DNA of 64,000 nucleotides from Acidimicrobiia bacterium. Its GTDB lineage: Bacteria > Actinomycetota > Acidimicrobiia > Spongiisociales > UBA11373. The translations under genes were made by a program, and so were the position numbers. Under the pieces are notes generated by a model. That model searched no databases and was not told the DNA's origin. It was given only the letters and a program-made list of their open reading frames with translations. The DNA is taken from the NCBI GenBank assembly GCA_029263095.1, contig JAJCYA010000066.1:1-64000 (forward strand), read 5' to 3'. Of the stretch, positions 25,798 to 35,667 are shown in pieces. Position 1 is the stretch's first letter. Every line of letters starts with the position of its first letter.

Positions 25798-27047
25798 CAC
25801 CGCTGCTGATGGCGGCGACGGGTGTCGGACCTACTGATCATGGGATCGCCACCCCAGTGTCTCTCATCCTGATCGCGGCGGCGGCCTTCCTAATTCCGCT
25901 ACTCGCTGGGCGCATCAAGACGCCGGCCGTGGTGCTCGAGATCCTGTTTGGGGTGGCGGTTGGCCCTGTGCTTGGCATTATCGAGCCCGGAGAGGAACTC
26001 CTCGGATTCCTGTCCGAGTTCGGGTTGTTCCTGGTCATGTTCCTGGCCGGCTTCGAGATCGACTTCACCCGTTTGGAGAGACAAGGGCCGACCCAGTTGC
26101 TGAGTGGGCTGACACTTTTCGGCCTGTTTCTCGGAGCCGGCTGGGTCGGAGCGGGCCTCCTCGACTACTCGGCTACGGAGCAGCGCCTCTTCCTCACGTT
26201 CCTCATCGCGGCTGCGGCGCTTGGGCTTGTTGTGCCGGCTCTGCGCGAGACGAGACGCGGCTCAACACGCCTTGGCCAGCTGATCCTCATCACGGGCGTG
26301 TTCGCCGAGGTGGGCAGCCTGGTCGGCATCATCGTCCTGAGCGTTCTCGTCGATGGCGGCGTCGGGATCGACCTTCTTGCGATTCCGGCACTGCTGGCCG
26401 TGCTGGCGGTGACGCTGATCGTGCTTCGACGCGCCGCCTGGTGGTACCCGGAGCGGTTCGAACGACTCTTCCGGGCAGATGATCCTGCAGAGATGGGAAT
26501 CCGGGCAACGTTGGCGCTTCTGTTCGTGTTCGTCGGACTCGCAACGCTCCTCGAAATCGAAGCGATCCTCGGCGCCTTCCTGGCCGGCGCGGTGTTCACC
26601 TTCGTGTTTCGCGATCCGGGTCAGCTCGAGGAACAGCTCAATGGGTTCAGCTTCGGGTTCTTCATCCCAGTGTTCTTCATCAACGTCGGCATTGAGTTTC
26701 CGCTGTCGGAACTGGCAGACAGGGATGTGCTCGTCCAGGCGTTGTCTCTCATCGGTGTCGCGTTCGCCATCAAGCTGATCCCGTCGCTCCTCTTGATGTT
26801 GCGCCGCTTTTCGCTGCGAGAGTCGTTGGCGGCCGGAATACTGCTCGCAGGGCAGTTGTCCGTGATCATTGCCCTGGCAGATCTCGGACTCGACTTGGGT
26901 CTTCTCTCGAGTGGACTTCGGGCGGGAGCGATCATGCTGGTGGCGGTGTCGGCCGTGATCTCTCCGGTCGGATTCCGGTTCCTGGCCCCGCCGCTTCGAG
27001 ATGAGCCGCGTGGTGCGCCGCGTCGGCGATTGCTGGGGAGCCCGTGA
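25794..27047 (+). CDS. CPA2-family cation:proton antiporter (Kef-like, membrane part)
   Basis: Membrane protein of 417 aa with about twelve helices. ILFGVAVGPVLGIIEPGEE and FLSEFGLFLVMFLAGFEIDF near residues 45-90 are typical of the CPA2/Kef group. It lacks the C-terminal RCK domain of KefB/KefC; the preceding gene, overlapping by ATGA, encodes that function as a separate TrkA-UspA protein. It probably exchanges K+ or Na+ for H+. Confidence 0.9.
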   Translation: MTPLLMAATGVGPTDHGIATPVSLILIAAAAFLIPLLAGRIKTPAVVLEILFGVAVGPVLGIIEPGEELLGFLSEFGLFLVMFLAGFEIDFTRLERQGPTQLLSGLTLFGLFLGAGWVGAGLLDYSATEQRLFLTFLIAAAALGLVVPALRETRRGSTRLGQLILITGVFAEVGSLVGIIVLSVLVDGGVGIDLLAIPALLAVLAVTLIVLRRAAWWYPERFERLFRADDPAEMGIRATLALLFVFVGLATLLEIEAILGAFLAGAVFTFVFRDPGQLEEQLNGFSFGFFIPVFFINVGIEFPLSELADRDVLVQALSLIGVAFAIKLIPSLLLMLRRFSLRESLAAGILLAGQLSVIIALADLGLDLGLLSSGLRAGAIMLVAVSAVISPVGFRFLAPPLRDEPRGAPRRRLLGSP

Positions 27048-27102
27048 TTCGAGCCGCAGGTGGTGCCGACCCCGGCGACCTACACCGGATAGAGCGCTAG
27101 CC

Positions 27103-27558
27103 ATGCGCGCCGTCTTGCAGCGCGTGTCGGCGGCCGAAGTTCGTGTCTCGGGCGTGACCGTTGGTGAGATCGGCTCCGGCCTAGTGGTATTGCTGGGGGT
27201 GGCGGGCAGCGACACAGAAGCAGACGCGACGGCGATCGCTACCAAGGTCCGCAGCCTCCGGATCTTCGGCGACCACGAGGGCCACATGAATCTCGGTATT
27301 GATGATGTTGGTGGTTCGGTGCTGCTTGTGAGTCAGTTCACCCTGCTCGCGGGTGTCCGCAAAGGGAGGCGGCCCTCGTTTGCTGATGCTGCCGAACCAG
27401 AAGAGGCAACCCGCTTGATCGATATGGTGGCGACCCAACTACGACACTCCGGGTTGGAGGTCGCAACAGGTGAGTTCGGCGCGCACATGGAGGTCGCGCT
27501 CGTCAACGACGGCCCCGTCACGATCATCATCGAGACGAGCGACGGCGCTATCCGGTGA
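27103..27558 (+). CDS. dtd: D-aminoacyl-tRNA deacylase
   Basis: Protein of 151 aa matching the usual size. MRAVLQRVSAAEVRVSG at the N terminus, the SQFTL motif (LLVSQFTLLAG near 78) and the C-terminal NDGPVT, which carries the Gly-cisPro substrate-chirality motif, are all present. It removes D-amino acids, and glycine mischarged on tRNA-Ala, from tRNAs. ATG 27103 is chosen because the family's N terminus begins here; an in-frame ATG at 27001 lies inside the antiporter gene. It overlaps the convergent plsY by 11 bases. Confidence 0.95.
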   Translation: MRAVLQRVSAAEVRVSGVTVGEIGSGLVVLLGVAGSDTEADATAIATKVRSLRIFGDHEGHMNLGIDDVGGSVLLVSQFTLLAGVRKGRRPSFADAAEPEEATRLIDMVATQLRHSGLEVATGEFGAHMEVALVNDGPVTIIIETSDGAIR

Positions 27559-28150
27559 CGTCTTGAGAGTCGGGGTACTTGCGGCGTGAGAGATCGTCGA
27601 TGAACTTGGGCGCGGTCAGCGCAACGACGCCGATCGCCATCCAAACGAGCCGGTCATCCGGTGGCACTCCCCACCACGTATTCCAATCGTTCGCTGCCCA
27701 CAGGATGGCGCCGATTTGGTAGGAGATGAGTCCGAGTATCGCTCCGGCAGCGGCCCTGAAGAGCTTGGCTCCGAGTGCGGCGAACGGCAGCACGATCAGG
27801 ACACCCGGAGGCCAGGCGATCGATGTGACTCCTGCGGTCACCCCCAGACCCTTGCCGCCGTCGAACCCGAACCATGGGTTGAGCACCTGCCCGGCGATGG
27901 CGGCTACTCCGGCGCCGATTGCGCCTCCAGTGTCGGCAAGTCCGCTGCCAATCGCGACGGCGATGGCTCCCTTGGCGATATCGATTCCGAGCACGGTCAC
28001 CGCCACGACGCGTCCGGCGACCCGTAGAGCGTTGGCCGTTCCAGGGTTGCCGCTGCCCGAGGATCGGAGGTCGTGTCCGTGCCAGCGGGCGACTGCATCG
28101 GCGGACGGTATCGATCCGATCGCGTACCCGATGAGGATCGCCCAGATCAT
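27548..28150 (-). CDS. plsY: Glycerol-3-phosphate acyltransferase PlsY
   Basis: Membrane protein of 200 aa with the PlsY motifs GSIPSA, SGNPGTANALRV (motif 1), DIAKG, and a motif-3-like GQVLNPWFGFDGGKG where the usual GH is GQ. It acylates glycerol-3-phosphate using acyl-phosphate made by PlsX, whose gene lies at 62695. ATG 28150 overlaps the adnB stop by ATGA, which fixes the start; an upstream in-frame ATG (28168) is less likely. Convergent tail overlap with dtd. Confidence 0.9.
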   Translation of the reverse strand: MIWAILIGYAIGSIPSADAVARWHGHDLRSSGSGNPGTANALRVAGRVVAVTVLGIDIAKGAIAVAIGSGLADTGGAIGAGVAAIAGQVLNPWFGFDGGKGLGVTAGVTSIAWPPGVLIVLPFAALGAKLFRAAAGAILGLISYQIGAILWAANDWNTWWGVPPDDRLVWMAIGVVALTAPKFIDDLSRRKYPDSQDVTG

Positions 28151-31100
28151 GGATGCTCCTCGATCCACTCGGTGCCGGTCTCACAAAACCGCGAGAAGTC
28201 GCAGAAGCGACAGACGTCTCCCGGGTCGGGATCGTATGGACCGTTGTCGGCGCCTCGCATGAGGTCGGAGAGATGCTGGCGTGCCGTCTCCATCCAGGTT
28301 TGATCGACTCTCTCCGATAGTTCCTCAGCCTGGTCGCCGCCGAAGTAGGCAAAGGTGACCGTCGTTGATGTCGGAGGGGGGCGTCCGTCGAGGCCAGCTT
28401 CTTCGGCAGCTATCGCATAGGCTTCGAGCTGGACACGGCGGGCCGGGTCGTGGCGAAGACGGCCGCTCTTGAAGTCCACGATTTCCCATTCGCCGTACGT
28501 CGTTTCGTACACCGCGTCGATCCGACCGCTCAGGGCTGCTTCATCCACCCGCAATTCGAAGGGGGCCTCGATGAGGATCGGGCGGGAAGCGGCAAACCGA
28601 GAGCCGCTGAAGCGATCGAAGGCGCTTTCCGAAGGCGTCTCGCCCGCCGCGACGATGTCGTCGTAGAAGTCGGGGGTTGCCTCGTCAAAGGCGACGGTTC
28701 CGCGGTGATGGAGTTCGATCCGGCGATGGAGTTCGACGCCACGGCGCGCGGCAGTCGACGGCCGGCGGGGGAGCCGGTCGATGTGTTCCCATCGGAACCG
28801 GAGCGGGCAGGTGGCGTATGTGACAAGACCGGTCACAGACGTGCGGAAACGGTCCTCCGGCCCAGGACTCTCCAGCGGCGGCGGCAGACCTTCGAGTCGG
28901 ATGCGCAGTTGGTCCACGGCAGCATCGTATTGGGACTCGATCCGAGCGTCCGCCGCGAATCGCGTCGGGAGATCCGGATCGGACACGGCGGAGCCGAGGA
29001 AGGCGACCGGGCCGTCGGAGAAATGGGGGTCGGGGCCCGGTCCGCGTTTGAACCCGAGGCGGAGCGTTTCGGGAGGTACACCGGGTTCGTCGCTGCGTCC
29101 CGGAGCGTGCTCTGCCAACCCGTCGATAGCCTCGAACAGGTCGGAGCGCTGCTTGGGTCGAGACTGGCTGTACCACCAGGCTCCTGTGGCAATCAGCTCT
29201 TGAGCCGCTCGCGTCACCGCGACGTAGGCAGTGCGCCATTCGCCGTCGGCGTGGGCTGCCTTGAGGGAAGCACGGCGGTCGTCCCTATCGCCGTCGAGAT
29301 TGGGCAGCGTGTCACGGTCTATTCGCAGTTCGTACGGGAGAACGTCGGCCTCCGAGAGCGGGTCCGCGTAGCGCATGATCGAGGACGGGAACGTGCCGGA
29401 CGCCAACGCGGGGAGGATCACGACCGGCCACTCGAGGCCTTTGGCACGATGGACCGTGAGCAGGGCAACTGCGTCTTCGCCCGATACTCGGGCTGTGTCG
29501 AGATCCTCGGCGGAGGCATCATCGGCGAGAACGTCGAGGTGGTCGAGGAACGCGTCGAGCGAAGGTCCCCCCTCGAGCGGACTCCAATCCTCGGCCAGGT
29601 CGAGGAACCGGTAGGTGTTGAGGCGCGCCGATACTCGAGCAGCGTCGGGGAGGGCGTCGATCTCGGGCCAGGCTCCGGTCCGGTCGAGGATTCGGCGACA
29701 CAACTCGACGAGATTCACGCCTTGGGCGATCGCCAACAGGTCGCGGTATTCGCTGCGGAAGCCCTCTAGTCGTCGCCGGGTTTCGTCCCGGAGTTCCTCG
29801 ACGGTGTCGATGGCGTCGACGGCTTCGAGTATCGCCCAGCCGACAGATGCTTCGTCCGATGTCCGACTTCTCTTTTGCACCCAGCCTGTGAGAGGGGCAA
29901 GGTCGCCGAGGCCGAGTCGAAAGCGGCTGCCCAGCAGGATGCGCGCCAAGGCTGGGGCGTCATCGGGTCGTCCCAGGATGCGAAGCCAGGCATGGAGATC
30001 GGCCACTTCGGGCACTTGGAGCAAGCCGCCAAGGGAGGCGATCTCGACGGGAATGCCGGCGCCGACGAGAGCGTCGTGAATCGTTGCCATCTGGCGGTGC
30101 TTGCGAAACAGGAGAGAGATCTCCTTCCAGGCGCGACCGTCCTCCTCGTGGAGCCGCAAGACCTCGTTGGCTATCCAGGAGGCCTCGGCGATCGCTGAGT
30201 GGAGCCAGTGGGTACGGACAGATCCGAGCCGTGCTTCGTCGCGCGCCAGCAGCCTGGGCAGAGGGCTCGGCTTGGAGATGAACGAGCGGACCTCGTTGGC
30301 GACATCGACGATCCTGCGCCCAGAGCGCCACGACATCGAAAGAGCCAGTGACGTGGCGACGGAGCCACTGCTGTCACGGAAGTGATCGGGGAAGGCCTCG
30401 AAGTTCTCGGGAGATGCTCCACGCCATTGGTAGATGGTCTGATCGCTGTCGCCGACGGCGGTGACGGGGAACCCGTCGCCAAATATGGCAAGCAGCAGCT
30501 CGCGCTGACCGGGGTTGGTGTCCTGGTACTCATCGAGGAGCACCAGGTCGTAGCGGGAGCGGACGCGGGCGGCGATCTCCGGGTGGGTGGTGACAATGCG
30601 ATGAGCGGTGGTGATCAGAGCCGAGTAATCCAATACTCCGAGCTCTCCCTTGCGTTTAGTGAACGCTCTCAGCACTTCTGATATCTCTTGGCGCGTCGGC
30701 TGTAGGTCGGCGATGCCTACTCCGGCAATCGCCTCGGGTTCGAGGAGGTGATCTCCCAGCTCGGATGAAAACGACAGAAGGCGGTCGACAACGGGCCCGG
30801 CCTTGGTGAGGTCGAGGTGCTCGCGGGGTGCGGCGCCGAGAGCGTCGCGGAGCAGTTGACGGACGTATCCGGGGGTGACCACTCGCACCGAGCGCGAGAT
30901 GCCAACGAACGGCCCGAACTCCCGCACCAGTCCGAAGGCAAACCCGTGGTAGGTGGCTACTTCGACCTCGTGGCCCAGATCGCCCTCGCTGCCGAGTTCG
31001 CGTCGGACCCCTTCGGCGAGCTCCTCTGCCGCCTTGTTGGTGAACGTGATGCCAAGTGTCCGCTCGGCCATCACGGCGCCAGACCGCACCTTCTCGGCGA

Positions 31101-31212
31101 GTCGCATCGCCATCGTTGTGGTCTTGCCGGTTCCGGCCCCGGCGGTGACCCGCAATGGAAGCAGCGGGTACTCGATGATGGCGCGCTGCTCGGGAGTGGG
31201 TGTGAGTCTCAC
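28147..31212 (-). CDS. adnB: AdnB-type helicase-nuclease (UvrD-like motor plus Fe-S RecB nuclease)
   Basis: Protein of 1021 aa. Walker A AGAGTGKT is at residues 24-31, motif II DEYQDT at 227-232, and GDSDQTIYQWRGA is motif III. The middle carries UvrD C-terminal motifs (LLTVHRAKGLEWPVV, YVAVTRAAQ). The C-terminal nuclease has GRIDAVYE and EIVDFKSG with QLEAYA, framed by four cysteines (Cys near 798, then Cys1001, Cys1004, Cys1010), the AddB-type 4Fe-4S staple. It pairs with the AdnA-like protein to resect double-strand breaks. GTG 31212 overlaps the adnA stop by GTGA; the gene order matches mycobacteria. Confidence 0.92.
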   Translation of the reverse strand: MRLTPTPEQRAIIEYPLLPLRVTAGAGTGKTTTMAMRLAEKVRSGAVMAERTLGITFTNKAAEELAEGVRRELGSEGDLGHEVEVATYHGFAFGLVREFGPFVGISRSVRVVTPGYVRQLLRDALGAAPREHLDLTKAGPVVDRLLSFSSELGDHLLEPEAIAGVGIADLQPTRQEISEVLRAFTKRKGELGVLDYSALITTAHRIVTTHPEIAARVRSRYDLVLLDEYQDTNPGQRELLLAIFGDGFPVTAVGDSDQTIYQWRGASPENFEAFPDHFRDSSGSVATSLALSMSWRSGRRIVDVANEVRSFISKPSPLPRLLARDEARLGSVRTHWLHSAIAEASWIANEVLRLHEEDGRAWKEISLLFRKHRQMATIHDALVGAGIPVEIASLGGLLQVPEVADLHAWLRILGRPDDAPALARILLGSRFRLGLGDLAPLTGWVQKRSRTSDEASVGWAILEAVDAIDTVEELRDETRRRLEGFRSEYRDLLAIAQGVNLVELCRRILDRTGAWPEIDALPDAARVSARLNTYRFLDLAEDWSPLEGGPSLDAFLDHLDVLADDASAEDLDTARVSGEDAVALLTVHRAKGLEWPVVILPALASGTFPSSIMRYADPLSEADVLPYELRIDRDTLPNLDGDRDDRRASLKAAHADGEWRTAYVAVTRAAQELIATGAWWYSQSRPKQRSDLFEAIDGLAEHAPGRSDEPGVPPETLRLGFKRGPGPDPHFSDGPVAFLGSAVSDPDLPTRFAADARIESQYDAAVDQLRIRLEGLPPPLESPGPEDRFRTSVTGLVTYATCPLRFRWEHIDRLPRRPSTAARRGVELHRRIELHHRGTVAFDEATPDFYDDIVAAGETPSESAFDRFSGSRFAASRPILIEAPFELRVDEAALSGRIDAVYETTYGEWEIVDFKSGRLRHDPARRVQLEAYAIAAEEAGLDGRPPPTSTTVTFAYFGGDQAEELSERVDQTWMETARQHLSDLMRGADNGPYDPDPGDVCRFCDFSRFCETGTEWIEEHP

Positions 31213-34154
31213 GGCAGGAATGCCTCGCGGCCCTCGGGCCATTCCGGGCAGACGAGCCGGACCGGGCATCGGTCGCAGTGCCCGCCCGTTGTCGGCTCCC
31301 ACCGCTCGCCGACGATACCTGTGACGGCCTCTTCGAGCGCTTGCTCCACCTCTGAAAGCTTGTCCGGTTCGAGGTGGCGCCTGACAACCGACTTGGCGCG
31401 GGTCATGTCGGCTGCCGGGTACCAGAACTCACCACCGACAACCTGTTCGCTCGATCGAGCCCGGAGCCCCAGTACATACAGCCCGAGTTGCAGAGAAGAG
31501 GCAGCTTCAGAGACCGACAGCTTGGAGGTGCCGGTCTTGTAGTCGACCACGTGCAGGCCCTCGTCCCGCCGTTCTACCCGATCGATTCGGCCGATCCACC
31601 GCACTCCTGCGAACTCGAAATCGATCTCCTCCTCGAAGGCAACGCCCGGCCCTTGACCTGGCCACAACTCGTACAACCGTTCGAGGATGCGTCTGGCGCG
31701 GGCTCGCCATGCGCTTGCCCACGGCCCTCCGCCGAACGCCTCAGGCTCGAATACCGAATCGAGGGCGGAGAGCGCATCGGTCGCGGTGGCGTGATCATCG
31801 CCCCGCTCCGCCGCCGTTTGCTCTGCGACTTCTAGTGCGGCGTGGATCGCGGACCCGAGCTCCTGGTAGGCCGAACCGCCGCCGCCGATTCGGAGGCGGC
31901 GTTCGAAGGCGTATCGGCGGGGGCATTTCGTGTAGGAGTCGGCCTGGCTTGCCGACAACACCCGCTGGTCGCCGACCAGACCTGTATCGGCGCCTCGTTC
32001 GAGGATGCCGGCAAATACGGCGGGGTCACGAGGCCGCCATTCCGCCGGCGTGACAAGGACCCGGGCGGCGGCGAGCCGTTCCACCAGGGGCAGCTCGGGG
32101 TCGGCGACCCTGCGACGCAGCCAGGCTTCTGCCTCGAGCGGGGTCGTCGGGAGGGCCCACGGCTGCGGCGGATGTGCCGCCTCGGCCATCGTGGTTCCGG
32201 CCACTAGAGGGAGGAATCTGCTGGGTACGCCGTCACCGGACTCGAACCCGGCGGAGGTGCATGTCCACACGACGCGCATTGCCGCCCGACACATGGCGCT
32301 GTAGGCGAGCCGCATTTCCTCTTGAAGCCTGAAGGTCGCGTATGCCGTGTCATCGCCACCGTGAGAAGGCGAGAGGTGGCGATCTCCGAGCAGTGAATCT
32401 CGTCTGCGAAGATCGGGAAGAATTCCCTCGCGCGCATCGGCGATGAACACCACATCGAACGACATCCCCTTCGACTGGTGGAGTGTGGTCAGAGTCACTC
32501 GGTCGGAGTCGCTGCGGTACTCGAGAAGAGGGGTGGCTTCGAAGTCCTCTGCTTCGCTCATGTATGTGTAGTCGGAGAGGGTCGCGGTGGGGTCGCGGTC
32601 ACCCAGCCGGTCCAGCGCCTGACCGAACGACGCGAGAGCCCGACGATCGTCGCCGCGGCCATCGTCGGCCACGATCTCCGCAAAGGCTTCGATTGTGGTC
32701 CAGATCCTCCAGAAGCCCGCGGCCGCCGGGAGTGTTGTGGCCCAGCGTGGATCGGCGAGCAGCTCCCCGACCTCCGGTTGGATGGCAGAGGTGGTGAGCG
32801 CCGATTCCCACCCGGTGCGCAAGGCTTCCCGTTCGATCTCGCGCGCAGCAGAGAGCGTGAGTTGCCCGATAGGGCCGAGCAGCACCCGGCGCAACGCCGC
32901 CGCCGCCGTGGGTTCGGCGCTGGTGGCTGCCCGGACCAGATCGAGTACGGGCCGGATGGCGGGGTGATCGACCAGGCGGGCGTCGGGCCGGTCATGGGGT
33001 ATTCGCCTTCGTTCGAGGGCTCGGGAGAGTTCAGGCAAGAACCGCCGCTTGGAGCGGACGAGAACCGCGATCCGTTGGTAGGGGATTCGGTCGCGTAGGT
33101 GAATGCGCTGGATCTCCGATGCAATCCACTCGGCCTCGTTCGAGTGCTGGTCGAAGGCGTAAGTTTCGACGGACCCTCCTGGACCCGATGGGTGCATCGG
33201 CCCGGCGGCGCCGGGAAGTCCGGCGCCCGCTGTGACTCTCACCGCCGCCTGGAGGATGCCGGCGGGAACCCGGAACGACGTCGTGAGGACGATGCGATGG
33301 GCGGGAGCACCGGTGGGTGATCGGAAACGCTCCGGGAAGTCCGCGACGTTCGAGAGTTCGGCTCCGCGGAAGCTGTAGATCGACTGGTAGGGATCACCGG
33401 CCGCGGTGACGTTTCTGTGCGGTGCGATCCCCTCGACTATTGCTGCCTGGGCGACTGTCGAGTCCTGGTACTCATCGACGAGCACGTAGCGGATGCTGTT
33501 GGAGATAGCGGCTCGCACCTCCGAGTCCTCCAGCAGTCTGATTGCCTCCACCTGCAAGGTGCCGTAGTCGATCCGCCCCCGATCTACGAGGGCGGCGCGG
33601 TAGCGATCCAGGAATGCAGGGAGAGCCCGCCAGTCGTCGCGTTCCATCGCCGCGATAGTCGAGCCGTCGGCGAGGCGCTCTGTAGCTCGAAGGATGAAGT
33701 CGGCGACCTCATCGGCGAAGGAGACATCCTTGAGCAAACCGCGAAAGGTCAGCGGCCATGCCGACGGCTCTTCGGCGGACAGCACGTCGGCCACCAGCGC
33801 TATCTGTTCGGGTCCTGTGAGGAGGCTCGGCACTTCGGGCCAGTCGCCTGCCGCACCGTGAGCTTCGAGGATCCTCATCGACAACGAGTGGAAAGTGGAT
33901 GCGGGTATACGCGAGATCGACTTGCCGAGTTTGGCCGAGATTCGGTCCCGCAGGTCTGCGGCGCTGCGACGGGAAAACGACAGTACGAGCAGCTCTTCGG
34001 GGTGGACCCCTCGTCTTTCGACTAGATGGTGTGCCCGACGAACGAGGAATTCGGTCTTGCCCGAGCCCGGTCCACCCACTACCAACTGAGGGCCGTCGAC
34101 GGCGGCGATCGCCCCTTCCCAGTCCCCCGGTGCGATCAGCGTTTCAGACGTCAC
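31209..34154 (-). CDS. adnA: AdnA-type helicase-nuclease
   Basis: Protein of 981 aa. Walker A GGPGSGKT is at 27-34, motif II DEYQDS at 227-232, and GDPYQSIYSFRGA is motif III; LTTLHQSKGMSFDVVFI and YSAMCRAAMRVVW are the later UvrD-type motifs. The C-terminal RecB-like nuclease (GRIDRVE, HVVDYKTG, SLQLGLYVLG) is framed by Cys near 741 and Cys960, Cys963 and Cys969, so this subunit also appears able to hold a 4Fe-4S cluster. Start GTG 34154 has TAGCGT (34161-34166) 6 nt upstream, consistent with leaderless transcription. It is followed in the operon by adnB and plsY. Confidence 0.9.
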   Translation of the reverse strand: MTSETLIAPGDWEGAIAAVDGPQLVVGGPGSGKTEFLVRRAHHLVERRGVHPEELLVLSFSRRSAADLRDRISAKLGKSISRIPASTFHSLSMRILEAHGAAGDWPEVPSLLTGPEQIALVADVLSAEEPSAWPLTFRGLLKDVSFADEVADFILRATERLADGSTIAAMERDDWRALPAFLDRYRAALVDRGRIDYGTLQVEAIRLLEDSEVRAAISNSIRYVLVDEYQDSTVAQAAIVEGIAPHRNVTAAGDPYQSIYSFRGAELSNVADFPERFRSPTGAPAHRIVLTTSFRVPAGILQAAVRVTAGAGLPGAAGPMHPSGPGGSVETYAFDQHSNEAEWIASEIQRIHLRDRIPYQRIAVLVRSKRRFLPELSRALERRRIPHDRPDARLVDHPAIRPVLDLVRAATSAEPTAAAALRRVLLGPIGQLTLSAAREIEREALRTGWESALTTSAIQPEVGELLADPRWATTLPAAAGFWRIWTTIEAFAEIVADDGRGDDRRALASFGQALDRLGDRDPTATLSDYTYMSEAEDFEATPLLEYRSDSDRVTLTTLHQSKGMSFDVVFIADAREGILPDLRRRDSLLGDRHLSPSHGGDDTAYATFRLQEEMRLAYSAMCRAAMRVVWTCTSAGFESGDGVPSRFLPLVAGTTMAEAAHPPQPWALPTTPLEAEAWLRRRVADPELPLVERLAAARVLVTPAEWRPRDPAVFAGILERGADTGLVGDQRVLSASQADSYTKCPRRYAFERRLRIGGGGSAYQELGSAIHAALEVAEQTAAERGDDHATATDALSALDSVFEPEAFGGGPWASAWRARARRILERLYELWPGQGPGVAFEEEIDFEFAGVRWIGRIDRVERRDEGLHVVDYKTGTSKLSVSEAASSLQLGLYVLGLRARSSEQVVGGEFWYPAADMTRAKSVVRRHLEPDKLSEVEQALEEAVTGIVGERWEPTTGGHCDRCPVRLVCPEWPEGREAFLP

Positions 34155-34252
34155 GACCTCACGCTACCGAAGGGCCCTGACACGTCACGTCGGAGTGGCG
34201 AATCGGTGCCGACTTGGGGTTAGATTGGCGAGACCGAGGCGAGAGAGGGCCT

Positions 34253-35536
34253 GTGAAGCACGAGATTCTCGACGTTGTGACGCGGGAGTGGGATTCGGCG
34301 CTGTACAACCAGGCTGTCTCGACGTTCAATCGTGTGGCCGAGCACATGGGGTTGGACGAGAACGTCGCTGAGCGCCTGCGGGTCCCGCAGCGGGCGATGA
34401 TGGTGACTTTTCCGTATCGGCTGGACGATTACTCGGAGGTCGAGAGTGTCTTTGGCTACCGAGTTCAGCACGTGCTCACCATGGGACCCACCAAGGGCGG
34501 AATCAGGTATGCCCCCGACGTAAACCTCGGGGAGGTGGCCGCCCTCGCCATGCTCATGACCTGGAAATGCGCCATTGTCGGTCTGCCGTTCGGTGGCGCC
34601 AAGGGGGGAGTGAGGATCGACCCCTTCAACCTTTCGCGCACCGAGAAGCAGCGCGTGACCCGCCGGTACATCACCGAGATCATCAACTTCATCGGGCCAA
34701 ACAAGGACATCCCGGCGCCGGACATGGGGACTGATGCTCAGGTGATGGCCTGGATCATGGATACCTACAGCCAGCAGATCGGACACTCGGTACCCGCGAT
34801 TGTCACCGGCAAGCCGCCGGCGCTGGGAGGCTCGGAGGCGCGGCGCGAGGCAACGGGGAGGGGCTTGGTGAGCCTGCTACCTCTGGCTGCCCATCACCGT
34901 GGCGTCAAGGTCGAAGGTGCCAGGGTCGTCGTTCAGGGATTTGGGAACGTCGGCCGGTATGCCGCGTTGGCGGCATCCGAGCTCGGCTGCACCGTGGTCG
35001 GAGTATCCGACCACACGTGCGCCATCTACAACCGGTCCGGTATCGATGTCGCCGACGCGATGGCGTACGTCGAGAAGAACCGGGTGCTCGAGGGGTTCCA
35101 GGGTGGCGATGTCATCGACGGCGATGACCTCTTCAAACTCGATTGCGACGTCATCATTCCGGCGGCGATTGGCGGTGTCATCACACCCGAGGTCGCCGAA
35201 GAAATCACGGCCTCGATCATGATCGAAGGGGCCAACGGACCGACGACGCCTCTCGCCGATCCGATCCTCAACGACAAGGGTGTGCTCGTTGTACCCGACG
35301 TGCTTGCCAATGCCGGTGGGGTCACCGTCTCATACTTCGAGTGGGTCCAGGATTTGCAGAACTACTTCTGGTCGGAGACCGAAATCGTCGGGCGGCTCAG
35401 AGAGATCATGAACAAGGCCTTTGACGAGGTGATGTCGATCGCGACTCGGGAGAAGACCGATTTGCGCACCGCAGCCCTGATGAAGGGGATCAGGCGGGTC
35501 GCAGACGCCAAGCTGGCGCGCGGCGTATTCCCGTAG
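34253..35536 (+). CDS. gdhA: Glutamate dehydrogenase
   Basis: Protein of 427 aa of the hexameric Glu/Leu/Phe/Val dehydrogenase family. GPTKGGIRYAPDVNLGEVAA, then MTWKCAIVGLPFGGAKGGV (with the catalytic lysine), PAPDMGTD and the NAD(P) loop VVQGFGNVGRYAALAA are all present. The length matches the roughly 420-aa enzymes that run in either direction between 2-oxoglutarate and glutamate; coenzyme preference is not clear. GTG 34253 has GAGAGAGGG just ahead. TAGATT (34221-34226) about 26 nt upstream is a likely -10 box. It is divergent from adnA across 98 bp. Confidence 0.92.
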   Translation: MKHEILDVVTREWDSALYNQAVSTFNRVAEHMGLDENVAERLRVPQRAMMVTFPYRLDDYSEVESVFGYRVQHVLTMGPTKGGIRYAPDVNLGEVAALAMLMTWKCAIVGLPFGGAKGGVRIDPFNLSRTEKQRVTRRYITEIINFIGPNKDIPAPDMGTDAQVMAWIMDTYSQQIGHSVPAIVTGKPPALGGSEARREATGRGLVSLLPLAAHHRGVKVEGARVVVQGFGNVGRYAALAASELGCTVVGVSDHTCAIYNRSGIDVADAMAYVEKNRVLEGFQGGDVIDGDDLFKLDCDVIIPAAIGGVITPEVAEEITASIMIEGANGPTTPLADPILNDKGVLVVPDVLANAGGVTVSYFEWVQDLQNYFWSETEIVGRLREIMNKAFDEVMSIATREKTDLRTAALMKGIRRVADAKLARGVFP

Positions 35537-35667
35537 AGACCTGCAGGGCGACCGCTGTTCATCATCTCGTCGCTCACGTCGGGCTCCGGCGATCGGATCA
35601 CATTCGACCCCGAAGCCTCTCTCTACATGGGATCCAACTCTTCGAGTGGCACGGTGTCGCGCACTTG

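Noticed and set aside
28450-29769. 439-codon plus-strand frame
   Set aside because: Fully antisense to adnB, whose helicase and nuclease motifs are unambiguous. Long antisense frames are common at this GC content.
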